A stretch of DNA of 64,000 nucleotides from Primulina eburnea (lineage: Eukaryota > Streptophyta > Magnoliopsida > Lamiales > Gesneriaceae): positions 50,486,342 through 50,550,341 of the forward strand of contig NC_133101.1 of assembly GCF_022965805.1 (NCBI RefSeq). Reading direction: 5' to 3'. How positions within the stretch are numbered: position 1 is the stretch's first letter; each line of letters starts with the position of its first letter. Positions 1-8,168 of the stretch are shown piece by piece. The translations under genes and the position numbers were made by a program. The notes under the pieces were generated by a model, which made no database searches, was not told where the DNA came from, and saw only the letters and a program-made list of their open reading frames with translations.

Positions 1-290
1 TCTTTTGGTGAATATCCTATCCGTGAGATAGAAGGGGTGACTTAGGAGTAATTAAATTCTCCGAACATCCAGAAACAACTCTTGCCTACTTTATTTCAGT
101 TTAGTATTCTATCTTTCAGTCAGTTATTTTCCGCAACTACTTTAGTTTAACTGATTGTCATTGACCAACAAGATTCCGAGAATCAGTTTGTCATCAAACT
201 GACTCAAAATTCGAAAAGATCAGTTTTAATTGTGAGTGTTTATTCAACCCCCCCTTCTAAACACTCTTGATACGTTAATCGATCCTATCA
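1..290 (+). mobile_element. copia-3: 3' LTR, left-truncated by the window edge
   Basis: This stretch is the inverted counterpart of the LTRs of element H. It ends with GATCCTATCA at 281-290, the reverse complement of the start of the LTR at 1336. It shares the C-run block near 248 and the CAGTT-rich text. Its end abuts gypsy LTR sequence (element A), so it is the 3' LTR of a second, plus-strand copy of the same copia family that entered the A 3' LTR. The rest lies outside the window. AAAAG at 291-295 is the likely target duplication but cannot be checked against the other side. Confidence 0.85.
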
Positions 291-554
291 AAAAGCATCA
301 CCCTTAATTTAAATAATTAAAAACAATTAATCAATAAAAACATTTTCTATTTTTAAATCATCGGTCTCCATTCCTCGATCGCAATTCGAATAACCTCTAA
401 AAATACATTTTAATGCAACCATGTAGAAAAATATATTTTAAACATGTATATATGCACAACATAATTAATTAAATCATTTAATGGAAATACACAAGGAATT
501 TAATAATTTTATGCATGTGGTTCGCGTGGACCTTTAAATTTTCGGGGATTTACA
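291..554 (-). mobile_element. Element A: 3' LTR fragment (gypsy)
   Basis: The sequence matches the right LTR of A at about 23826-24096, including the block from CATCACCC to the LTR edge at TTTACA. It is the U3 start of the minus-strand 3' LTR, cut at 291 by copia-3. The LTR begins, on the minus strand, TGTAAATCCCCG against TGTAACGCCCCG in the right copy, so the two LTRs have diverged. A polypurine tract follows directly, as expected for a 3' LTR. Confidence 0.85.
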
Positions 555-570
555 ATCTTCCCCCCTTAAA
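555..570 (-). promoter_or_regulatory. Element A polypurine tract
   Basis: On the minus strand this reads TTTAAGGGGGGAAGAT directly upstream of the LTR start. It is the expected plus-strand priming site for reverse transcription of a minus-oriented element. Confidence 0.85.
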
Positions 571-1330
571 TTGAATTTCGTCCTCGAAATTCGCTTATCC
601 TTAATAACCCAAAGTTTAGATTCAGTTCTAGTATCCCAAAAATCCACGCTTCCGCTACGCTGCTCTGATAAAACTTAAGCTCTAGAATGTCCTTACGTCT
701 CCTTGATCCCAATTAATTTTATCTTCTAAATCCTTATTTTCGATTTGCAACTTAAGAAAACCCATAATGACTTAGTACAATACTATTATAACCTCGAATT
801 TCAACTTTCCTTACAATTCCCAATATTAAAGATGGATGGTCATTCTTATCGTATATTATTTTCCTTATTTTATACTCAAAATGTTCATCAACTTATCACA
901 TTTCTTTCTTAAAATTCTCAAACGCCTCCGCTAACGCTTAAATTTTTCAAGCATAATATTGTTTCATCCTTAAAAACCCTTGATTAACATTCCTTATAAC
1001 GTTATAACCTAAGATATCCCAAGATTCTAAATATCCTTTCTAGCCCAAATAATCAAAATTCTTATCATTTAACCCAGTCAGTTATCACTTATTGCTCAAC
1101 TAGTCCCTAAATTCCTTAATTATTGCAAAATTATTTCTTAATTTCCTCAAAAAATTTATCCAATTGATCCTTAATTTCGAAAATCCTACGATTAACCCAT
1201 AAATTTTTGGTGTTCTTAATTTCCTTCTACATGTTTCCATAACATAAATTTCGATAATTTAAACTTTTTCACCCAAAAATCAATTCCTATAACCAATCTT
1301 ACCTTTCATCAAAACTTAAAATCTCAATTT
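571..1330 (-). mobile_element. Element A internal region, left part, noncoding
   Basis: About 760 bases of AT-rich DNA with no long reading frame and no gag or pol motif on either strand. At 573-592 is the inverted repeat GAATTTCGTCCTCGAAATTC, found near the polypurine tract of related elements. Together with 20364-20829 the internal region is only about 1.2 kb and lacks coding sequence. A is therefore a large non-autonomous (LARD-like) relative of D and E that keeps LTRs, primer site and polypurine tract. Confidence 0.7.
573..592 (-). promoter_or_regulatory. Pre-polypurine inverted repeat of element A
   Basis: GAATTTCG, four central bases, then CGAAATTC form perfect 8-bp arms. The same layout with different arm sequence occurs in G at 12752-12769. 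Weaker versions occur in B (24391-24408) and E (55299-55316). Confidence 0.6.
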
Positions 1331-1335
1331 ATACA
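1331..1335. repeat. TSD of element H, left copy (ATACA)
   Basis: ATACA lies directly before the TG end of H and is repeated at 20359-20363 directly after its CA end. This fixes both edges of the 19-kb insertion. Confidence 0.95.
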
Positions 1336-2285
1336 TGATAGGATCGGTTAATACTAAAGAGTGTTTAGAAGGGGGGGTTGAATAAACACTACTCGAATTT
1401 AAAATATTCTTCGACACTATAAATTCAGTTCTGTTACAAACTGAAACTGAATATCCCGTCGGTCAATAACAATCAGTTAAACTGAATAAAATAGTTGCGG
1501 AAAACTAACTGACTGAAAGATAGAGTATCTAACTGAAAATGATAACTGAAGTAATGACAATATGTTTCTGGATGTTCGGAGAATTGAATAACTCCTACGT
1601 CACCCCTTCTATCATGAAGATAGGATATCCACTAAAAGACTTTGATCAAATACACGACACTGTACTGACCCACTTCAGTTTGGACTTATCACTTTGCAAA
1701 AACTGAAACTCTTAGCATACAACACTTTTATAGATCGTAAATGATCTTAGCACAACTTAGAAAATCTATTAAAGATTACAAAGTGCTAAATAAGCTCGAG
1801 AATGTAGTCTTGAATACTACTGATATGACTAATAAGCGTGAGCTTTGATTTCTGATTGCAAGTAGATATTTTTGCAGCGTAACAGCAAGTAGAGTAGGAT
1901 AACTGAAAGTCGGGGGTTCTTCAGTTGCTGTTCTTCGACTATTTATAGGCTCTCCTCTCAACGGTAACATTAAAGAATGTTTGAATATTCTAACCGTTGA
2001 TTGCCACGTCGATATATTCTGACAATCGTACACTGTTCATTCTGCAATGCGGCGTTCCACTACTAGTTGCAGGTATATGTACTATGTTGTCTGTTGTCGC
2101 TTTCCACTGATGACGTGTACAACTGAGAGGTCATCTGGCAACGAATCAGTTGCCGAGAATGAACTTCAGTAGTATAGAACAGTTGACTGAGTTCAGCAGA
2201 TGGCATGTTCAGTTGATGAGCAGTTCAGTTGCTAAGTTCAGTTCGTAAGTTTTTTTGTCAAAGCACCGGAATTAAGTTTCCAACA
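1336..2285 (-). repeat. Element H 3' LTR
   Basis: 950 bp, starting TGATAGGATCGG and ending GTTTCCAACA on the plus strand, closely matching 19422-20358. It holds about nineteen CAGTT/AACTG words by eye, where about two would be expected at even base composition. A TATA-like box lies at 1939-1949 on the minus strand. It is the 3' LTR because the polypurine tract adjoins its right edge. Confidence 0.95.
1939..1949 (-). promoter_or_regulatory. TATA-like box in H 3' LTR
   Basis: The minus strand reads CCTATAAATAG about 340 bp inside the LTR start, flanked by a purine-rich run. The same box is kept in the other LTR at 20025-20035. It is the likely core promoter of H. Confidence 0.7.
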
Positions 2286-2297
2286 ATTTCTCCCTTT
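2286..2297 (-). promoter_or_regulatory. Element H polypurine tract
   Basis: The minus strand reads AAAGGGAGAAAT directly before the LTR start. This is the standard position and composition for a plus-strand primer. Confidence 0.9.
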
Positions 2298-2431
2298 GTG
2301 GTGTTTGACAAAAATCAGAATAAAGTATAACTGAATAACTGAACTCTTGTAGATAAAATAAGATGTAGATTCAACTGAACTCATATTCTTCATAGATACA
2401 AGAATTTAAGATTACTTCTGCTTTTCTAAAA

Positions 2432-5032
2432 TCAGTTCTCTTCCCCCTTTTTGTCAAACATCTCCATCTTAGAAGATAATTTTCTAACATCAATAGATAG
2501 GAGATGGACAGATTCGGAAATATGGCTGATAGCAGTAGTCATGGCAACTTGAAGCAAGTCGATTTTTCTTGAAACAAGAGATTCTACACTGTCGACTCGT
2601 TTGTTGATAGAGTCTTGAGTGGCAGTGAGACTGGAAAATATCCCTCTGTTTTTTTGTATATCTTCAACTGCAAAAGTTAGAGAGGTAACAGCTGCTTGTA
2701 TGGCGTTCAGTTTTTCTAAGTTGAACTGATGGGAAGAGTCCAACTTCAGAGTATGTGACAGCTGAGTGTTCTCAATCTTCAATATGGCAGTGATGATTTG
2801 TTGCATACTTTCCTGCATATGCTGAACTTCTTCAAAAATAAGATCAATATCTGATGAAGATGGAGGATGAGACTGATGAGATGATCCTGGTTCTCTTGTT
2901 GGCTGTTCAGAAATGAATAAAGCTTGTTCAGTCGAAACCGTATCAGCAACATTCTGAACTGGAACATCAGTTACAATAATTTCTTCTTGAACGGAAGGCG
3001 GTGATGGTGGATTCTGATCAGCAGAAAAGCTGGCTGGAAGAATGGCAGATGGTGATGAAACCAAAACTGGTGCCTCTAAAGAATTAACTTGAGAATCAGT
3101 CGGCACATCAGCCAAAATAGCTTTGGTCAGCAACTGGATCTAGCTGAACTGGTACTTCTGAAGAAATGGTGACCTCTGGATGGATTTGATCAACAGAGTG
3201 ATCAACTGGATTAGACATAGGTTCACTCATTTTAGTATCCTACACCACTGCTTGGATAATCTCTTCAATGTTTGCAAAAGAAAGCTCGGCTTCAGTGTAC
3301 AGTTGTTGTTCAGCAGGAGATGCGTGAGGCATGTCCTGAACTGACTTTTCAGTTGAAACCAAAGCCTGGTCTGAGGATGGTTTTTCAACTGTATCCTCTT
3401 CATCAGTATCTGAATTTCCTTGATGAAGAACCAATTCCTGATCCATTTCCCAAAATTTGATTTGAGATTGTAACCCAAGCAAATCAGTATCAAGCTGAGT
3501 GATTACTGCTTGATCAGCAAATGCAGTAGGATTTGTTGGAACGTAGTTATCTTTCAATTTGCTGACAATTTGAGCCAACTTCTTAGCTATCACTTGATCA
3601 AACAAATAAGATTTCCTTTCCATCGCCTGAGCAATTGTTGCAGCTTTCACCATTTTTAGAACATAAGCTTCCAGTTTGATGAAGGTGTTCAGCTGAGATT
3701 TCTTCTTTAGTTGCTTGGCAAATATTTGTGTGCGAAAGGCTGTCCAAGCATCGTAGGACTTAATTTTTGAAGCTGCATAGCTATTAACCTTTGCCCAAAC
3801 AAGGTCAATATGTGTCTGAATGGCATTCGAAGGTCTGGGCTTTTCAATCAGCTTACCCTTGCCTTTATCAGTGCTCAGAATGTGAGGGATTTCCAATCCT
3901 GTTCGAGTTGATTCCACCACCTCTAGAAATTTTATCCCTTTGGGTCGAGCAGGTGCCACAGTGGCAGGGCGAGTGATTTGAATCAGAGGCGCTTTGGTCC
4001 TAACTGATTCCTTTTTGGCACCAACTGAAGCTTCTGGTGGAATGATTTTCAAAGGAACTGCTTCTATTGGTTGCTGAGAATCTGAAGGAATAATTGCATC
4101 AGACGGAATGGATACCTCGACAGTTGTTGATTTAACCCTTTGGGTTCTCGGTTTCTTGGCAATCTGTGGAGATGGAGTTTTCTCTGAGTCAGAGGTACTC
4201 AAGATTAATTTCCTCTTAGCCTTTTTCAGTTGAGCCAAAGTTTTGGCCTTCTTCACTGATTTTGGGGCTGCTTTCTCAGTCCCAATCTCCTGTTTGATCT
4301 TGATAAACTGAGCAGGAGAAATATCCAGTTTGGTTCTCAGTGGCTTAGTCTTTTTCGCATTAAAAACTTTAAACCTTGATGATCTTTCTAAGTCATCAGC
4401 CACTAACCCTTTCAATTTCAGCAGATAACTAAGTTGCACAGCAAATTCCTTGGATTGTTTAGAAGACAGAAACATATTCTTCAGAACAGTAAATATAAGG
4501 TTCTTCCAGTTGAATTGACGATCAGCCATAATAACAGAAATGGCTTGAAATTTCTCCAAAGTAAGGGCAGCAAATGATCCAGCTTTTGCCAAAAGCCCTT
4601 TGGCTACAACATCAGCAAGTAACTGAACTTCATACTTCAGTTCTTTCTTTGGATCGGAGACTTTGATCTTCCGTCCATCAGCAGAGAGTGCGGTTTGCAT
4701 CTCTTCAATATCAGATGCCTTAACATCCGAGAGTTGTGCCAATCCAGCAGAAGGTAGAGAGAAAATTTCTCTAAAGGAGTCTTCAGAAATGGTCAGAGAC
4801 TGATCATTGACCGTAGAAATTATGTTGCCATCAGAGTCGACCTTACTGGTGGAATAGAAATCTTGAAGTTCTTTTGGGTAGATTTCTTGAGATGATGTAC
4901 CCAAAAACGTCCGTAAACCAGCAGCTTCCAGTTTTTGAAAGACCTTCTTGACATCCTCATCACCGAAGGATAGGATGGACCCAAATTGTTAGCCATAGCA
5001 TTGAGCATATAAGCGGGAACTGGAGTTGCCAT
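2432..5032 (-). pseudogene. Element H 3' accessory (env-position) frame, broken
   Basis: A long sense frame lies between RNase H and the 3' LTR. The likely start is the ATG at 5032 (MATPVPAYML), not the earlier in-frame one at 5164, because a family-like N-terminus begins there. It is broken by a frameshift near 4965, an in-frame TAG at 3240 and another frameshift near 3128; open stretches are 3240-4904 and 2432-3133. Unbroken it would be about 860 residues. Visible parts are an N-terminal globular region with FYSTSKV, IFSLPSAGL and KAGSFAALTLEKF, a middle rich in lysine and proline, and a C-terminal part with heptad-like spacing that may be a coiled coil. I see no signal peptide or membrane segment, so a classical envelope role is not supported. 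From memory it resembles 'putative plant transposon protein' families. Function unknown. Confidence 0.7.
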
Positions 5033-5639
5033 TTCGAACTGATTGAATGCCTGAAAGAAAAGTTGAAGGATGAAACTAGTTTTTGCTCTCAATAATCTGT
5101 GGATAATACGCAAGATAAAACTGAAATGAAGCGGGGAATGGTACATATGTACGTGACTATTCAAATTCTGGACACGTGTCAGTCCATAGAAATTCTGAAT
5201 TACAACGTGTGTACGTGTGCCAAATGCGTGTGTATTTGAACGGTTTTAAAGGTGTCCACGTTGACACTAATCATTTACTGAAAAACAGCATTTAATGCTT
5301 GAAAGACAGTCACGTCGCTTTATTTTGAAAATAATAGGTTTAATTAGTTAACGTATACGAGAAGATTAGTGAGACGCTCAACTGAACGATCAGTTGTCAG
5401 ACTGTGTCCTTTCAGTTGAGAGCTGACTAATCAGTTGTCTTCTCAGTTAACCTCTTAAAAACCAATATTCCCCCTTAATAAATGCATTAAAGAAAATGAA
5501 GATAATATAAGCAAGATTAATTAAGAAAATCATGATGCTTGGTAGAGTACTCGTCATTAAGAATTGTCCTTTCATCTTCCTCGACCTGGTCTATAAATAA
5601 GAGTTAAAGAGTTAGTCACAAGTATATCAGCAAAAAAAA
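5033..5639. promoter_or_regulatory. Noncoding spacer between divergent frames of element H, candidate two-way promoter
   Basis: About 600 bp separate the ATG of the sense 3' frame (5032, minus) from the ATG of the antisense frame (5640, plus). It contains CTATAAATAA at 5591-5600, about 40 bp before the plus ATG. It also holds several CAGTT/AACTG words at 5379-5455 like those in the LTR. No pol domain is visible here. A promoter role is inference from the divergent layout and the TATA-like box. Confidence 0.45.
5591..5600 (+). promoter_or_regulatory. TATA-like box before the antisense frame
   Basis: CTATAAATAA lies 40-49 bases before the ATG at 5640 and is followed by an A-rich leader. The spacing suits a short plant 5' UTR. 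Confidence 0.45.
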
Positions 5640-6032
5640 ATGGAAGGTGCAAGTAGCTCAAACGTTTCTCCATTCTCTCTGCAGGCCAGAAAATCTGCCA
5701 TAGAAGACGAGGTCTTCTATGATAGTCTTCCCTACTGGGAAGAGTTACAGGAGCTTGAGCTCCTGTACAACTCTGGAAGGGCTACCACCTTCAAACGGAT
5801 GGCACAACTGAGAGAAGTGCGGGAGCACTTAAACATTTCTGCGGGGGTGGACGTTTTCAAAGATGGTCATCTCTACCAGCTGATGCTTCGAAAGGAGCTG
5901 GAGACTACTTTGCATCAACACCATAATATTTCAGTTGCTGCTGAATCCAGAGCAGTTGAGCACAGCAGTTTCCAGCAGAAAGATATTCTGCTTCAGTTGT
6001 GGAAGTTGCTATGGATGTTTGCTTCTTACTGA
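5640..6032 (+). CDS. Antisense frame carried by element H, unknown function
   Basis: An open frame of 130 residues on the strand opposite to the H genes. It starts at an ATG in an A-rich context just downstream of a TATA-like box. The first about 90 residues (MEGASSSNVSPFSLQARKSA onward) look like a real protein, acidic and helix-prone, with FYDSLPYWEELQELELL and an arginine/lysine-rich stretch. From about 5913 the frame reads antisense through the RNase H remnant, so its tail is probably accidental and the original C-terminus lost. I do not recognise the family. Tat/Ogre gypsy elements are known to carry antisense frames near the 3' end; I know of no such report for copia. It could be a captured host fragment. 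Confidence 0.5.
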   Translation: MEGASSSNVSPFSLQARKSAIEDEVFYDSLPYWEELQELELLYNSGRATTFKRMAQLREVREHLNISAGVDVFKDGHLYQLMLRKELETTLHQHHNISVAAESRAVEHSSFQQKDILLQLWKLLWMFASY

Positions 6033-6111
6033 ACCAAGAGATCAGTCTGTCTCCAAGAAACTGACATGATTTACTTTTACTTTTTCGATCAAGCTTGCAT
6101 CCTGCATAATC
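5913..6111 (-). pseudogene. Element H RNase H fragment (pol, after the G insertion)
   Basis: The minus-strand translation from 6111 gives copia RNase H motifs in order: DYAGCKLDRKS, SWFSKKQ and STTEAEYLSAG. It continues directly from the YSDADYVG end of the piece right of G, so this is the other half of one gene split by G. A TAG follows GVDAK near 5913. The usual last 60-70 residues, with the DNTSAI block, are absent; beyond this point the DNA belongs to the antisense frame. Confidence 0.85.
6107..6111. repeat. TSD of element G, left copy (TAATC)
   Basis: TAATC before the G LTR is repeated at 14591-14595 after it. Joining the flanks restores the copia RNase H reading. Confidence 0.95.
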
Positions 6112-7912
6112 TGTAAGGCTCGAGAATTATCCGTTGTCATCGATGTGAGACTTGAAGAGGAGAATGCGTGACATGAAAAATGAGAGTTTGAGCAAGCATG
6201 GCCGAAGCCACACCGCCCCTGCGGTGCTAGGACTACCGCCCCCGCGGTGTAGGTGATAGAAAATTGAGGGAAATGTGCGAAGCAACACCGCACCCACGGT
6301 GCGTGCAAGACCGCACCCGCGGTGGTGAGACCGCACCCGCGGTGATGCAAGCGCCGCACCCGCGGTGATCGAGATTCAGAAAATAGATGGGGCTGCCGAG
6401 AGCATAGCGCACCCGCGCTCTTATGCTGCCGCACCCGCGGTCGTGCGTGTCATGTGACAAACATGAACACTCGTCTCTTTGCATGCAACATATGATATGT
6501 GTCTTCATTTCAGTAACATATTCAGAACAAGAACCGAGAGCATCCTTGAAGAGAGAACTCATGCCTTTTGATCTTTGCACTTGAGATTTTGCTATTTCCG
6601 GTTATTCGATTTTAGATCCGACTTAGGTTTTGAACTCACCTCGTCAAGGGCTATCAAAGGATGTAAGTATTGTTTATTTCCAGCATGTTTCGATATGTAT
6701 TTATTGAGGGAATTCAGATTTGAATTCGAATATGTGGTCTTGAGATATAGAGCATCGGATATTCGTTGTCAGATTGAGTTTCGGACACAGTATGCTATTG
6801 TTTCGATTTTTCAGCATGTATTGTGTTGAGCATATGCAGATTTCAGCATGTATATTGATGTTAGATGAGATTATGAGTTGATTGTGATTGAGTATGCTAT
6901 TACTGAGTTATCGGTATCGAAGAAGTACGCCGTTATGCCGTCAATTGTTACCGAGATGGAATATTGACTTGTACAAGATTTTGATATGAGTTATATCTTG
7001 ATAGAATGCATTGTTATATTGCCATTTCAGATTTGAAGTGACAGGTTTGACCTTTGATTCGAGATCTTGACAGACAGTGCGACAAGAAAGGTATAATTCA
7101 TGTGGTCACGGGATTGCACAACTCGATTCAGATTTGATACGAGTTTCCCTAAATCACATACTAGATTGTTATTACATTTGATTATGTAATGTTTTGGTTA
7201 TTGATTTAGATTCGAGTCCTGAGATAGGAGATATTGGCAGACTTGCCAAAACTAGACGTTTCAGTGTATCGACGCATAGGAGCAGATTTGCTATATGTGT
7301 AGACCCTCGATACAGAGTTGACCGAAGTCTAGGAATAAGACGTACCGTTGCCTCGAGTGGTTGGGTAGGCAACAGACCGTCTTATTCACACCGGGATCCC
7401 TAGATTAGAAATGAGTCGAGTCAAGATTTAAATGTTGAATACAGATTTGTATTCTTCTACATGTTTAGATTTTATTCATGTTACTTGATATATTCTATGC
7501 TTTTGTACATGATTATGACATTGCATGCATCCATGTTTTATACTGGGATATGTTCTCACCGGAGTTATCCGGCTGTTGTCGTGTCTGTATGTGTGCATGG
7601 CAACAGGTGGGGCAGGATCTGGGTCTCGAGCTAGATGAGAGATTGACGATAGCGTGGAGATCACGGGCGTTGCAGATTTCTAGTGTTTTCCTTTTGACTT
7701 GTACTACTTATGTTGTAGTTGGGATTTGAACACTAGTGTATGATTTTACCAAACAGACATGTATGTATATTATGTTGTTTATTTAATATCAAGACATGAT
7801 ATGCCTTAGTTATACATTTAAATTAATGTTAAAAGTAAAATTTTGACCCACATTTTCGAACAAAGATCCAATTAAATCCCAAAAGAATAGAGTTAGAGCC
7901 CGGGTCCCCACA
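6112..7912 (+). repeat. Element G 5' LTR
   Basis: 1801 bp from TGTAAGGCTCGAG to GGGTCCCCACA. A GC-rich inverted-repeat array occupies 6211-6441, soon after the LTR start. The open frames within (for example 6575-6829, 7194-7403 and 7478-7729) recur in the 3' LTR simply because the LTR is duplicated, and show no protein features. Confidence 0.96.
6211..6441. repeat. GC-rich inverted-repeat array in G 5' LTR
   Basis: About eight units of the type ACCGCACCCGCGGT, each with 5-bp arms ACCGC/GCGGT around four bases, spaced irregularly in otherwise AT-rich LTR. Many contain CCGCGG-type CpG clusters. The same array sits at 12889-13119, and a related one at 45655-45884. Confidence 0.9.
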
Positions 7913-7917
7913 ACAGG

Positions 7918-7929
7918 TGGTATCAGAGC
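7918..7929 (+). promoter_or_regulatory. Element G primer binding site (tRNA-Met)
   Basis: TGGTATCAGAGC lies five bases after the 5' LTR. It is complementary to the 3' end of initiator tRNA-Met, the usual plant LTR-element primer. Confidence 0.93.
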
Positions 7930-8168
7930 AGTAGGTTCTGTAGACTGAGATAGAATAGAATGAGCGGGGTAGATCGAGTCATCTTCCTTGCTTTTGAGAT
8001 GCTAGCATGATTATTGCTTTCCCTATTATATGTTGTGTTGTATTATCTGAATTGATTTACAGCATTTCAAACCTGAATCAGAACCGATTCTCGATCAGAG
8101 TCTATGATCAGAGGAGGGCTGAGATAGATGATTTTGGTTGTGTACTAATCAGTTTGATAATTAGATCT

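Noticed and set aside
3791..3976. Plus-strand open frames opposite the H 3' frame
   Set aside because: These are shadows of the long sense frame on the other strand, without promoter-like signals or a plausible protein.
2432..5032. Reading the 3' frame of H as a true envelope gene
   Set aside because: No signal peptide, transmembrane segment or fusion-peptide-like stretch is visible. Only its position is envelope-like.
6211..6441. Regularly spaced GC-rich palindromic units that look at first like a CRISPR array
   Set aside because: Units are only about 14 bp, spacing is irregular and the array lies in a plant LTR present in several copies. It is an LTR feature.
7194..7729. Open frames of 69 and 83 residues that are repeated at 13872-14407
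   Set aside because: Their repetition is due to LTR duplication and not to conservation of a protein. There are no start context or domain features.
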